Shown here piece by piece: positions 8,868-18,419 of a DNA stretch of 64,000 nt. The translations under genes and the position numbers were made by a program. The DNA is taken from positions 3,224,001-3,288,000 of the forward strand of contig NZ_CP034660.1 in assembly GCF_003971255.1 (NCBI RefSeq). The letters are read 5' to 3'. The notes under the pieces were generated by a model that worked only from the letters and a program-made list of their open reading frames with translations, had not been told where the DNA came from and did not search any database. The stretch is from Colwellia sp. Arc7-635 (GTDB lineage Bacteria > Pseudomonadota > Gammaproteobacteria > Enterobacterales > Alteromonadaceae). Positions within the stretch are counted from its first letter, which is position 1; each line of letters begins with the position of its first letter.

Positions 8868-11015
8868 ATGAAAATTCGTTATCTCGCGCCATTAGCAATT
8901 GCTATCGCATTAGCTGGTTGTCAAAAAAGCACAGTTATCTCTGATGTTGAAAAAGTAGAGCAAGTAGAAAGTACGGCGAACAATCCGTTTTTTTCTGAAT
9001 ACAAAACCCCTCATGGCATTCCACCATTTGATAAAATCAAAAAAAGTGATTACTTACCGGCCTTTTATCATGGCATAGCACAAAACAAGCTTGAGATAGA
9101 TGCAATTACGAAGGTTAAATCTCGCCCGACTTTTGAAAATACCATTGTTGCGATGGAAAAATCTGGTGACTTTCTAAATAAAGTCAGCAGCACTTTTTAT
9201 GGCTTAACTGGCTCAATGTCAGATGATGAAATTCGTGCCATTGCAAAAGAGATTTCACCTAAACTTTCAGCCTTAGGTGATGATATAGCATTAAATGATG
9301 CTTTGTTCCTGCGTGTTAAAGACGTTTATGATAACCAAGATAAATTTGACTTACGCACCGATCAAAAACGCTTATTAGATAAAGCATATAAGAGCTTTGT
9401 TCGAGGTGGCGCTAACCTGAACGATGCAGACAAACTTAAATTACGTGAGTTAAATGAAAAACTAAGTGGCTTAAGCTTAAAGTTTGGTGAAAATCTGTTA
9501 GCTGAAACTAATGGTTTTGAAATGGTTATCGATAACGAAGCAGATCTTGCTGGTTTACCTGCTGATATCATTGCCGCAGCAAGCAATACAGCAACGGCAC
9601 GTGGTCACGAAGGCAAATGGGTATTTACCACTCATCGTCCAAGTAAAAATCCATTTTTAACCTATTCAAGCAACCGTAAGCTACGTGAAACCATTTACAA
9701 AGGTTACACCATGCGCGGTAACAACGATAATGCTAACAATAACCAAGCTATTGCCAGCGAAATAGCGAGCTTACGTTACCAAAAAGCACAACTGTTGGGC
9801 TATAAAACTCATGCCCATTTTGTGCTTGAAAACGCAACAGCTAAAACGCCTGAAAATGTTTTCGAATTATTAAACAAAGTTTGGCCTGCCGCGTTAGAGC
9901 GTGCAAAAGAAGAAACAGCTGATATTCAAACAATGATTGACGCACAAGGCGGCGATTTCAAAGTAGCCGCATGGGATTGGTGGTACTACTCTGAAAAAAT
10001 CCGTAAGCAACGTTTTGATATCGACGCTGAAGAAACTAAACCATACTTTTCACTAGAAGCAACGCTACAAGGCGTTTTCTTTACTGCTGAGAAACTATGG
10101 GGCGTTACCTTCAAAGAACGTGATGACCTACCTAAATATCACCCTGAAGTGCGTACATTCGAAGTTTACGATCGTGATGGTAGCTATGTTGGTATTTACA
10201 TGACAGATCACTACGTACGTGAAAGCAAACGTGGCGGCGCATGGATGAGCAGCTTCCGTAAGCAATACCGTATGAATGGCGAAGACGTTACCCCTATTAT
10301 CTACAATGTATTAAATTACCCTCGTCCTATTGGTGATAAACCAACGCTATTAACCTTTGATCAAGCCTCAACGTTATTTCATGAGTTTGGCCATGCAATT
10401 CAAGGTTTATTATCCGATGGTTACTACCGCTCACAAACCGGTACATCACTGCCAAGAGATTATGTTGAATATCCTTCACAAGTCATGGAAAACTGGATGA
10501 CAGAGCCTGAAGTATTAGCAAACTTTGCTAAACATTATCAAACGGGTGAAGTTATTCCTCAAGCCTTGGTTGAAAAAATTCAAGCGTCTGGCAAATTTAA
10601 TCAAGGGTTTGGTACTACTGAGTATTTAGCTGCTGCCTTACTTGATATGAGCTGGCATTCACTGGAAACAGCTGAGTTACAAGACGCTAACGCTTTTGAA
10701 AAAAATGTTTTAAAAGAAATTGGCTTAATTGAGCAAATTGCACCTAGATATAGAACGGGCTATTACTCACATATATTCGCTGGTGGTTATTCTGCCGGTT
10801 ATTACGGTTATATCTGGTCAAACATTTATGATGCTGATACTTGGTTAGCCTTTAAAGAAAATGGCATATTTGATCAAGAGACTGCCGACTTGTATCGTAA
10901 ACATGTACTAGAAAGTGGTGGTACGGACGATCCAGCAGTGATGTACCGTCGTTTCAGAGGTCAAGACCCGAAAGTAGAACCTTTGCTTGAACGTCGCGGT
11001 TTAACCAGTAAATAA
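8868..11015 (+). CDS. dcp: M3 family peptidyl-dipeptidase (Dcp-like), lipoprotein
   Basis: A 715-residue protein with a lipoprotein signal (lipobox LAGC, Cys18) and the M3 zinc motif HEFGH at residues 505-509 in TLFHEFGHAIQGLLS. The size and C-terminal pattern (RYRTGYYSHIFAGGYSAGYY) match Dcp, which removes C-terminal dipeptides from oligopeptides. E. coli Dcp is not a lipoprotein; here the N-terminal lipobox places it at the envelope, as in many Alteromonadales. An AAAAGG stretch precedes the ATG. It is followed by a strong terminator that also faces the convergent DUF3010 gene. Confidence 0.92.
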   Translation: MKIRYLAPLAIAIALAGCQKSTVISDVEKVEQVESTANNPFFSEYKTPHGIPPFDKIKKSDYLPAFYHGIAQNKLEIDAITKVKSRPTFENTIVAMEKSGDFLNKVSSTFYGLTGSMSDDEIRAIAKEISPKLSALGDDIALNDALFLRVKDVYDNQDKFDLRTDQKRLLDKAYKSFVRGGANLNDADKLKLRELNEKLSGLSLKFGENLLAETNGFEMVIDNEADLAGLPADIIAAASNTATARGHEGKWVFTTHRPSKNPFLTYSSNRKLRETIYKGYTMRGNNDNANNNQAIASEIASLRYQKAQLLGYKTHAHFVLENATAKTPENVFELLNKVWPAALERAKEETADIQTMIDAQGGDFKVAAWDWWYYSEKIRKQRFDIDAEETKPYFSLEATLQGVFFTAEKLWGVTFKERDDLPKYHPEVRTFEVYDRDGSYVGIYMTDHYVRESKRGGAWMSSFRKQYRMNGEDVTPIIYNVLNYPRPIGDKPTLLTFDQASTLFHEFGHAIQGLLSDGYYRSQTGTSLPRDYVEYPSQVMENWMTEPEVLANFAKHYQTGEVIPQALVEKIQASGKFNQGFGTTEYLAAALLDMSWHSLETAELQDANAFEKNVLKEIGLIEQIAPRYRTGYYSHIFAGGYSAGYYGYIWSNIYDADTWLAFKENGIFDQETADLYRKHVLESGGTDDPAVMYRRFRGQDPKVEPLLERRGLTSK

Positions 11016-11030
11016 ACCGATAACAAAACG

Positions 11031-11062
11031 AAAAAAGGGTCGCTAATTAGCGACCCTTTTTA
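11031..11062. terminator. Bidirectional intrinsic terminator between convergent genes
   Basis: Hairpin AAAGGGTCGCT-aatt-AGCGACCCTTT flanked by an A run on the left and a T run on the right, so it can serve the M3 gene on the plus strand and the minus-strand gene that ends at 11138. Confidence 0.9.
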
Positions 11063-11137
11063 TTATCTTTTACCCTTTTTACATTAAATCAATATACTTC
11101 AGGGCTTTACATTAACGTAACACGAATTAAATTAATG

Positions 11138-11575
11138 TTATTGTAAATACATACTGCCTTCAAAAAAACTAAACACTGTTTCAAATGCACCTTCTTGATA
11201 TTGCTTTAAGCCCGTATCACGAAAATCTATATTTACCTGGCTGCGTGTCAGTGCTTTTTTGATAAAAGTACCCGCAAGTATTTCAACAGGTAAGTCTTTA
11301 ATCAATTGAATGGCGGCTTCCAATTTAAAGCCAACCGAACCACCAGAAAACTTACCTTTTAAAGCACGTCCTCTAATAACCACTTTATCCACTTTGTAGT
11401 CTTCCATCAGTTTCGCAAAAGCAAACTGAAAATGTTGTACTTGTTCTGCATCAGCAGCATCAACAAGACTAATTTTTTGTACGCGCGTATTTGGTATGTC
11501 GTACAACCCATTTTCCCGCGACATGATACAAATAATTGCATCGTTACCTTTTAACTCAACACCACATATCTTCAT
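11138..11575 (-). CDS. DUF3010 family protein
   Basis: A 145-residue cytosolic protein starting MKICGVELKGNDAIICI, a pattern I recognise as DUF3010, a small family common in Alteromonadales and Vibrionales. The function is not established. It contains the segment DKVVIRGRALKGKFSGGSVGFKLEAAIQ, which resembles the RNase H-like fold of RuvC-type resolvases in its beta-strand spacing, but I see no confident catalytic carboxylate set. It lies between the M3 gene (convergent) and tapT on the same strand, about 100 bases downstream of the latter. Confidence 0.75.
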   Translation of the reverse strand: MKICGVELKGNDAIICIMSRENGLYDIPNTRVQKISLVDAADAEQVQHFQFAFAKLMEDYKVDKVVIRGRALKGKFSGGSVGFKLEAAIQLIKDLPVEILAGTFIKKALTRSQVNIDFRDTGLKQYQEGAFETVFSFFEGSMYLQ

Positions 11576-11674
11576 AAATTAACCTCATTACTATAATGTG
11601 CATTATTATAAAATAGTTTTGCCTTAGCTGCAGTGTTTTCGTGCATCTAAAGCTAAGTTTTCATTACAACCGCT

Positions 11675-12445
11675 TTAGCTAATAATATCTTGGGCCAAAG
11701 TAATACCGTGAAGTTTAGCAAATTCAGTATAATCGGCGATAGCATTAGGGTTAGCTTTGTTCACTTGGCAAACCCCGCGTTGGTATTGATAACTGAAGAC
11801 GTCAAACCAAAGATCGAGTAAATCGGCATTAGTTTGTTCTCCAGCTAAAGAGAGAATTTGTGCAGCCACTTCTGCCGTCGCTAATTCAGTATTATTGGCG
11901 GCTAAACGAATTTGATAACGAGAACTTAACTCTGTCGAATCTTCAGGTGTTTTTGGTGTAAATGACACTACCGGTAGATTTTGCAAATATGGGCTGCGAC
12001 GAAAAATTTTCTTTGCTTCCCTCCAGCTACCATCAAGCATGATAAACAAGGGTCTTTTACCCGATTTTACCGTGATTTTATTGTCAAAAATTTCACGTTC
12101 TTCACCCGCATAAGCCTTAGGAAAAACAATCATAGGCTGCCAAATTGGATCGTCCAGCAAGGCAATAATTTCAGGGTTAACCTCGGTTCTAGACCAAAGA
12201 AATGCAAAACTATCAGGGATCAAATCAGCAATTAACTTTCCGGTATTACTCGGTTTTAATACTTCAGTATCATACATTAATAACAAAAAACCAGCCTGTG
12301 ACTCAACCGTCGGTGACAATGCACAAATGCAAAACTGTTTTGCTAAGCGGCATAATTCACAACGAATAACGCGCTGGCCTCTAGATTTATAGGTTGTGGT
12401 GCTTAAACTTTTTCGGTATTGGTGAAGTTGCTGTACAGCGTGCAT
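11675..12445 (-). CDS. tapT: tRNA-uridine aminocarboxypropyltransferase (DTW domain)
   Basis: A 256-residue protein with a Cys-rich N-terminal region (RCELCRLAKQFCICALSP) and the central LDGSWREAKKIFRRSPYL block, a variant of the DTW motif with DGSW. This matches the E. coli YfiP/TapT family, which transfers the 3-amino-3-carboxypropyl group from S-adenosylmethionine to U47 of tRNA to make acp3U. The four cysteines probably bind zinc. Known from the family: reaction and tRNA target. Seen here: both motifs and full length. Confidence 0.85.
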   Translation of the reverse strand: MHAVQQLHQYRKSLSTTTYKSRGQRVIRCELCRLAKQFCICALSPTVESQAGFLLLMYDTEVLKPSNTGKLIADLIPDSFAFLWSRTEVNPEIIALLDDPIWQPMIVFPKAYAGEEREIFDNKITVKSGKRPLFIMLDGSWREAKKIFRRSPYLQNLPVVSFTPKTPEDSTELSSRYQIRLAANNTELATAEVAAQILSLAGEQTNADLLDLWFDVFSYQYQRGVCQVNKANPNAIADYTEFAKLHGITLAQDIIS

Positions 12446-12663
12446 AATGGGTCTATCAGAAATATTAAGGGCGCTACTTTAACGTGCAGTGACTATATTG
12501 GCAATGAAAAAGCGTTATCTAGAAGACAACGCTTTGATATGAAAATTATGTGCTTGCAATTAACTTATTAGTTTATCAACCGAGCTACCTAACACCTTTC
12601 TCACTCATTAAATGGCTCAGTAATATATAAACTATAATTATCTTCACTATTTACAAAGGAGAA

Positions 12664-13467
12664 TTAAGCTTTGTTATGATTTGTCTTTTTGCTTGCAGTG
12701 ATAAAATCATAGTCAGAAAGTTCGTCAATACTAGCTTTCAGTTCTTCTTCCATTTCATCAATCGCAACAATAGAGTGACATAGCGCTTCACCACGTTTTT
12801 CTATTCCTTCACTACGGTTTTCCATTTCATGCTCTATCTGTTGACCAAAGTTCTCCATTTTAGCTTCAAAAGCATTCATATCACCGCCAGAAAACAATAT
12901 TTCTTGGCCCACGGCAATCATTAAGCTTCCTAGGGAGTTTTTAATTGTACTCTCTACTGCTGATTCGACACGCTGCTCGAAATCATCACCAAAAAAGTCT
13001 TTACCAGAGAAGCCATCTTCATCAATGTAAAAATCCTTGTGCTGACTAAATTGTGCGTCAACTTCACCGCGGATACTCGTGAGTTGTGTCGTTAGCTCGG
13101 AGCTAACATTATTGCCATCGCCTAAAAGTTCGTTAAAGGCTAAATTAACGCCATCAATGGCTAAATCAATCGCATCTAAAGCGATACTTTTCACTTCAGG
13201 AACAACAGCACGAATACTCGTCGAATAGTCACGCAATAATGACTGCTGCTGATAAGTTAACTCAATTTCTTCACCCTTAATCAATAAAGTATCGTTGTTA
13301 CTTATGCTGTACAGGGCTAGTTTATCTTTGGAAAAGGTAATTTCTTTAGCATTAATGTTAATGCCGCCATTTAAATCGACGTTACAAGACTCCGTGGAAA
13401 AAGAATTATCATGTGCGTAGCTTGCTGAACTTGCCATAATTAATGCTGTCGCAATTAAAGTTTTCAT
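12664..13467 (-). CDS. Exported YggN-like (DUF2884) protein
   Basis: A 267-residue protein with a signal peptide (MKTLIATALIMASSASYA-HDN) and a pattern typical of YggN/DUF2884: CNVDLNGGININAKEITF near the N-terminus, IKGEEIELTYQQQSLLRDYS, then a long acidic helical part. No enzymatic motif is visible. It is probably periplasmic. GGAAGG precedes the start. The function of this family is unknown to me. Confidence 0.78.
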   Translation of the reverse strand: MKTLIATALIMASSASYAHDNSFSTESCNVDLNGGININAKEITFSKDKLALYSISNNDTLLIKGEEIELTYQQQSLLRDYSTSIRAVVPEVKSIALDAIDLAIDGVNLAFNELLGDGNNVSSELTTQLTSIRGEVDAQFSQHKDFYIDEDGFSGKDFFGDDFEQRVESAVESTIKNSLGSLMIAVGQEILFSGGDMNAFEAKMENFGQQIEHEMENRSEGIEKRGEALCHSIVAIDEMEEELKASIDELSDYDFITASKKTNHNKA

Positions 13468-13681
13468 CGTTACCTTCCTTCATAAATTAAGCGTACATGG
13501 AGTAATAATAAACTCCTGTTCTTATCTTTCATTACAAAACTAATGCCAAAATATAAAAGTCTTTAATATCAATAGATAACATAAAAACCAAATTTCCATC
13601 ACGAAAAATAAAAACCAATGATTGGTTAAATAAACAAGATTGTCGTTAATTTAACAATTAATATTAATTGCTAAAATTTCG

Positions 13682-14836
13682 TTAGGAATAACTTAATCTT
13701 TGCATTTCAAACAGCCTAGAACGACAACGAGCGAATTCAAAATTAAGTTGAGTCCCCTGATAAAGTTGGTCAATATCAACTTCAGCTTCAATAATTAAGC
13801 GAATGCCTCGGTCGTAGAACTCATCAACCAAAGCAATAAAGCGTCGTGCCTCATCATCAAGTCCCCTTAATTGTCCCATAAGCACACCACTTCGTTGGTA
13901 ACTATCTTCAACACCAGAGAAAACAGCAGGAATGAGTTCGCCATTAAACTCTGGTACATTACTCACCAGCACCGTAGTGTAGTTATCTGCTAACTTGATA
14001 TAATCTCTTTGACTTCTTGGGCTTGAGCAGAGTGCCATAAAATCAAACCAAATCGTCTTATCGCTGCAGGCTATAAACTCAATTGCCCTACCATGAATTA
14101 ATATGTGGTCATCATAACGGACATTCGCTGTCGACAATGTGTTGAAATGTTGCAATAAAAAGTTGTTTTGATAGCTGGTAAGAATGCAATAATCTCGATA
14201 ACCAGGTAGCTTGGCATCAGTAGCTATCAGGCGATGATCTTTTGGGCCATCAATAGATATCACTTGGCAATATTGGCGAATAATCTCAATAGTCGCTAAA
14301 AATCGCTCCCGTTGCAGACCATTCTTATATAGATCCTCAGGTGGGCAATTTGACGTTGCAACTAAAACAATACCATTGGATAACATTGCCTTGAGTAAAC
14401 CGGCCAATAGCATGGCATCACCAATATCATTAACAAAAAACTCGTCAAAGCAAAGTAGATCAACATCTTTAGCCCAAATATCAGCAATGTGAACAAGTGG
14501 ATTATCTTTACCACTAAACTCATTTAGCATTTGATGAACGCTTTCCATAAAATGATGAAAATGAATACGTTTTTTACGCGTTATACTCAATTGCTGGTAA
14601 AAAAGATCCATCAACATGGTTTTACCACGACCGACGCGACCATGAAAATAAATGCCCTGAATACCTTTTGGAGTGGTAAAAATGCTTTTTATTAAGCTTA
14701 GTAGCGATTTTTGAGTTTTTTTGTTGATAAGTTTTTGCGAAAGATCATCTAAAGCAAGAGCTGCTTTGTATTGTTCACTGTCTAACTGAAGTGCTTTCTG
14801 TGCTACCCGTTTTTTATATTGATCAACCACTGACAT
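13682..14836 (-). CDS. zapE: Cell division ATPase ZapE (AFG1 family)
   Basis: A 384-residue AAA-like ATPase with Walker A GRVGRGKT (residues 66-73) and Walker B LLCFDEFFVND (about 127-137). The FHHFMESVH segment between them is characteristic of the AFG1/ZapE family. ZapE associates with the Z-ring and affects FtsZ bundling in E. coli. In most gammaproteobacteria zapE sits next to rplM-rpsI; that operon is not seen here, and the gene stands alone. Confidence 0.92.
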   Translation of the reverse strand: MSVVDQYKKRVAQKALQLDSEQYKAALALDDLSQKLINKKTQKSLLSLIKSIFTTPKGIQGIYFHGRVGRGKTMLMDLFYQQLSITRKKRIHFHHFMESVHQMLNEFSGKDNPLVHIADIWAKDVDLLCFDEFFVNDIGDAMLLAGLLKAMLSNGIVLVATSNCPPEDLYKNGLQRERFLATIEIIRQYCQVISIDGPKDHRLIATDAKLPGYRDYCILTSYQNNFLLQHFNTLSTANVRYDDHILIHGRAIEFIACSDKTIWFDFMALCSSPRSQRDYIKLADNYTTVLVSNVPEFNGELIPAVFSGVEDSYQRSGVLMGQLRGLDDEARRFIALVDEFYDRGIRLIIEAEVDIDQLYQGTQLNFEFARCRSRLFEMQRLSYS

Positions 14837-15347
14837 AATTTTTATACCAAATGTAATAAGTTATCGATCAATTTTAAGCGAGGGTAAATTTTCAAGAATA
14901 AGGCGCTTGATTGAGTAATAGCTAGCTATTGTGATTGAAAGCAACGCAGTTATTGGAGATTTAAACCGCCTTAAAATGATCAATTGTTTATTTCAATTGG
15001 TATTACACCAATCTGATTAATGATCTGTTTTTTTTAAGTGAAAAGTAAAGAAGAAAAAAATAAGACTTAATTAATCAACGTGTTGTCTGGGTATTATGTT
15101 GCCAAGCTTAGTTTTAATACTCAGCAGCAATGCTTGATACAGCAATGAGCATACTGTTTAGCTGATTGTTCAGCCACATGGCTTAGCTACACTAATTCGT
15201 GATAGTGCCCTATCTGTATTATTATATTTTGTTAGTAAATTTATATTATATTGTATTATATTACAGACACAAAAAAGGGCAGACTAATGTCTCCCCTTTT
15301 CAACACTTTTAATATTTTAGCTAGCGTTACCAGCTAAGCAATATTAA
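14837..15347. other. Intergenic region with csp terminator
   Basis: About 510 bases between the zapE start and the end of the minus-strand csp gene. It holds the zapE promoter and, at 15270-15301, the csp terminator. A TATTA-rich stretch lies at about 15220-15262. No gene is recognisable. Confidence 0.5.
15270..15301 (-). terminator. Intrinsic terminator of csp
   Basis: Read on the minus strand: a hairpin of AAGGGGAGAC and GTCTGCCCTT with an ATTA loop followed by six T residues, about 50 bases after the csp stop. Confidence 0.75.
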
Positions 15348-15557
15348 TTAAAGTGCTACGATGTTCTCAGCTTGAGGACCTTTTTGACCTTGAGTAACAG
15401 TAAACTGTACTTTTTGGCCTTCAGCAAGAGTTTTGAAACCGTCGCCAGAGATTGCAGAGAAATGAGCGAAAACGTCTGGACCAGATTCTTGTTCGATGAA
15501 ACCAAAACCTTTAGATTCGTTAAACCATTTTACTGTACCAGTAGTTGTATTAGACAT
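15348..15557 (-). CDS. csp: Cold-shock domain protein (CspA family)
   Basis: A 69-residue single cold-shock domain: [18 protein letters not shown] carries RNP1 (KGFGFI), and DVFAHFSAI carries RNP2 (VFAHF). It binds single-stranded RNA/DNA as an RNA chaperone. The reading frame is open 12 codons further upstream, but the start at 15557 ([12 protein letters not shown]) is the family start and has AGGAAT just before it. Which paralogue (CspA, CspE, CspD) it is cannot be told from this short protein. Confidence 0.93.
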   Translation of the reverse strand: MSNTTTGTVKWFNESKGFGFIEQESGPDVFAHFSAISGDGFKTLAEGQKVQFTVTQGQKGPQAENIVAL

Positions 15558-15857
15558 TTTAATATTCCTATTTATTCGTAATTGATGCCTCAAAAATAAG
15601 GCGATGTTGCAGGAAGTGTTGCTATTACTTATTAAACAGGACGAGCTACTTACTAATATAACTTCGAAACTTTGTACATAAATATAGGTCTTACTTTCTA
15701 GCTGGAACGTATTATATCTACTTCTTACTGAGAGTCAAACAGTTTTATAAATAAATATACTTTTTATCTAACAAAAGCATAAACATTTCATCAGTTGAAC
15801 AATTTGTATTTAAAAACAAATGGTTACAGATGGCTGACATTAACTCCCCCATATTTT
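15558..15857 (-). other. Long upstream region of csp
   Basis: About 300 bases without a gene between csp and the SpoU-type methylase that lies upstream on the same strand. Cold-shock genes commonly have 5' leaders longer than 100 bases that fold as temperature-responsive structures. This spacer is long enough for one, but I did not identify the conserved cold box with confidence. Confidence 0.35.
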
Positions 15858-16370
15858 TTAATTAACTTTGACCGTATTGTTAGTATCTCGACTACGTTTG
15901 ATTAAATCATCGCCGGCAATAACATGCTTAGATTTGGCTAACCGGTCATAAAGCAAAACATTAACGCTAGCGGCCAAGTTCATACAACCAATAGTGGGAA
16001 CATATACCACGGCATCAGCGAGATTAATAACGTCCTGAGTTATAGTGCCATCTTCTGGACCAAAAATATAAAGAGCATTCTCAGGGTGTTGAAAGTCAGG
16101 CAGTGGCACCGCTCCCTCAACTAAGTCAACACAAACAATTTTTTGTCCTGACGTTAGATTACTCGCTAAGCATTCAACCGCATTCAATGGGATTTTTTTT
16201 GATGCGTCTTTAGTATCGGTATGAAACTTTGCTGCTCGTGCATATCGAGCTCCGGTGTAACGTACTTCATCAACTTGATAACAGCCCGCTGCACGCATTA
16301 CCGCACCAACATTTGACGGACTCTTAGGATCAGTTAGCCCAATCACAACATTTTCATTTTTTAGCTTCAT
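15858..16370 (-). CDS. SpoU/TrmH family RNA 2'-O-methyltransferase
   Basis: A 170-residue protein with the three SPOUT motifs: motif 1 PSNVGAVMRAAG near residue 20, motif 2 YIFGPEDGTI, and motif 3 PTIGCMNLAASVNVLLYDR. The fold forms a trefoil-knot S-adenosylmethionine site. No N-terminal RNA-binding extension is present, so it is the minimal version, similar in size to TrmL, but the sequence around motif 1 differs from TrmL and I do not assign the RNA target. Confidence 0.88.
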   Translation of the reverse strand: MKLKNENVVIGLTDPKSPSNVGAVMRAAGCYQVDEVRYTGARYARAAKFHTDTKDASKKIPLNAVECLASNLTSGQKIVCVDLVEGAVPLPDFQHPENALYIFGPEDGTITQDVINLADAVVYVPTIGCMNLAASVNVLLYDRLAKSKHVIAGDDLIKRSRDTNNTVKVN

Positions 16371-16556
16371 TTATACCGCACCCAATATTTTAAATATTAT
16401 TTCTCGGTAATTTTGCGCTGCTAGTAACGAGACTACAAGTAAATTGTTCTCGATATTGGCGCCCTATTTTTCCGTTGCACAACTTTTTCAGCTGGCTATT
16501 ATCTGATAGCATCAGCGATTAAAGACTTTATAACTCTATCAATTTAAGGATATTTA

Positions 16557-17171
16557 ATGAGAGCGACAATAAACATAGTAAAAGTAATACTACTAACCAG
16601 CACTTTATACTTTGCACACACCGTCAGAGCAAATGAAGCACCATTAGTTTCTATTCAGTCACATGATGATTTTTTTAACAGTATCAGCGCTCTTTGCGAC
16701 AAAGCCTTTCAAGGTAAGGTAACGGTAGATAACGCCAGTGGCGATAGTTTTGCTAACGAAGAACTCATTATGCACATCAGAAAATGTAGCGATGAGAAAA
16801 TAGAAATTCCTTTTCATGTGGGTGACGATGCATCAAGAACTTGGATCATTACAAAAACAGGCTCTGGCTTATCATTAAAACATGATCATCGCCATCGCGA
16901 TGGTAGTCATGATGAATCAACAATGTACGGTGGACATACCACTGATGCTGGCTGGGCCCAAGTGCAATCATTTCCTGCCGATGAATATTCAAAACAATTA
17001 TTTGTCAAAACAGGCATCCCACAATCTGTTGGCAATACTTGGCAAATGTTTATCTATCCTGAAAGTTTCAGCTATAGATTAATTCGCCAAGGCCGTGAGT
17101 TTCGCGTTGATTTTGACTTAACCAACTCAATAACGGCACCTGCAGCACCTTGGGGCTATAGTGATGATTAG
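16557..17171 (+). CDS. Exported protein of unknown function
   Basis: A 204-residue protein with a signal peptide (to about residue 23, ...HTVRA-NEA). The mature part contains a His/Asp-rich stretch (LKHDHRHRDGSHDESTMYGGHTTDAG) that could bind metal, and two cysteines (in ALCDKAF and RKCSDEK) that could form a disulfide. I do not recognise the family. It stands alone with its own start (AAGGATATTTA before ATG), upstream of the short signal peptidase. Confidence 0.7.
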   Translation: MRATINIVKVILLTSTLYFAHTVRANEAPLVSIQSHDDFFNSISALCDKAFQGKVTVDNASGDSFANEELIMHIRKCSDEKIEIPFHVGDDASRTWIITKTGSGLSLKHDHRHRDGSHDESTMYGGHTTDAGWAQVQSFPADEYSKQLFVKTGIPQSVGNTWQMFIYPESFSYRLIRQGREFRVDFDLTNSITAPAAPWGYSDD

Positions 17172-17323
17172 CTGATAGGCAACTAAGGGTCAACGTTCGT
17201 TATCAACCGACACAAACAATTACATTTTCAGGGTCTGATATTTGCTGCACCATGGAACTATGAAATGACAACTTAGTCAAAAACTGAGTTGTTACTTTAC
17301 TCGCTTCATTTAAAGGGAATATT

Positions 17324-17998
17324 ATGATAAAAATGAAAAAAAATAGTTTTCGTCTGTTGAAAGAAAATAAGTCATTAATTTTATTTATCAGTTTAATGCT
17401 GGTTTTTCGCAGTGCTGTTGCCGATTGGAATGATGTGCCTACAGGCTCAATGAAACCAACCATTGTTGAAGGCGACCGTATTTTAATAAATAAAATGGCT
17501 TATGACTTAAGATTACCCTTTAGTCAGTACTCACTGATAAAGCTCGCTGACCCATTACGAAACGACATTGTTATTTTTGAATCAAAAGCTGCTGATAAGC
17601 GTTTAGTTAAACGTGTAATAGGTGTACCCGGCGATATGGTATCAATGCATAAAAATCAATTATCAGTTAACCAAGAAACGGCTGATTATAAGGTTATTGC
17701 TCGAAACTCCAACTTTATATTGAGTGAAGAACAGATCGCCGGCGCTAGTCACTTGATACGCACGCAGGTCGTGCCGGGCCAATCAAAAAAATATCCGTTA
17801 GAGAGCTTTCCACCAGTTACAATACCTAAAGGTTTTTATCTTGTTATGGGTGACAATCGCGATAATAGTGCCGACTCTCGCGTTATAGGGTTAGTGCCTC
17901 GTCATGAAATAATTGGTCGTTCAAAAACGGTTGTTCTCTCTTTAAATTACGATAACTACCTGATACCACGAAGTGAACGATTCCTTAAATCTATTTAG
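17324..17998 (+). CDS. lepB: Signal peptidase I, short paralogue
   Basis: A 224-residue S26A peptidase with one hydrophobic N-terminal segment (about residues 17-30), the catalytic Ser in PTGSMKPT (Ser42), the general-base Lys in DKRLVKRVIGVPGD (Lys96), and box E GDNRDNSADSR near the C-terminus. It cleaves signal peptides at the periplasmic face of the membrane. It is shorter than the main LepB of E. coli (324 residues) and is not next to lepA/rnc, so it is probably an additional signal peptidase. The neighbouring exported proteins suggest nothing specific about its substrates. Confidence 0.9.
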   Translation: MIKMKKNSFRLLKENKSLILFISLMLVFRSAVADWNDVPTGSMKPTIVEGDRILINKMAYDLRLPFSQYSLIKLADPLRNDIVIFESKAADKRLVKRVIGVPGDMVSMHKNQLSVNQETADYKVIARNSNFILSEEQIAGASHLIRTQVVPGQSKKYPLESFPPVTIPKGFYLVMGDNRDNSADSRVIGLVPRHEIIGRSKTVVLSLNYDNYLIPRSERFLKSI

Positions 17999-18419
17999 TG
18001 CGATCTATACTAGTGAGTATTGTCGATTCAAAACAGCTAGATAAGTACAATCATTTTAATGAACGCTACATTCTTGCAAAAAATATGGCGTAAAATGCTT
18101 TTACTGAACAAAAAATGATGATTTATCTACGCGTTAAAAAAAATCAACGCGTAGATAAATACGCAAAGCAAAACTTTATTTAGCGAGCAGCCATCATCAT
18201 AATTAAAATCTGCCTCTGTTGTTCTTCATTTCAAAGAAATAGAAAAGTTAATAAACTTAGCTCTTCTATGTTGAAATCTTTCAAAAAACATAAAGTACCA
18301 AACTTAGCTAAACAAGGGTAATTATGCCCCGTGAAGCTTATTTTTTACCTTGTTGTTTGATTAAAAGCCCATTATTATCTTTACACTTTTTAATATATTT
18401 AGCAGTGTGTAATTAACCT
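17999..18419. other. Intergenic region carrying a perfect inverted repeat
   Basis: About 420 bases between the signal peptidase and cyclophilin genes. Apart from the hairpin at 18121-18160 (separate entry) I see no gene. Confidence 0.5.
18121..18160. repeat. 15-bp perfect inverted repeat
   Basis: Arms ATTTATCTACGCGTT (18121-18135) and its exact reverse complement at 18146-18160, with a 10-base loop AAAAAAAATC. It has a stable stem but no T tract after it on the plus strand, so it is not a typical intrinsic terminator. It may be a protein-binding palindrome, an mRNA 3' stabiliser for the upstream gene, or part of a small RNA. Confidence 0.8.
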
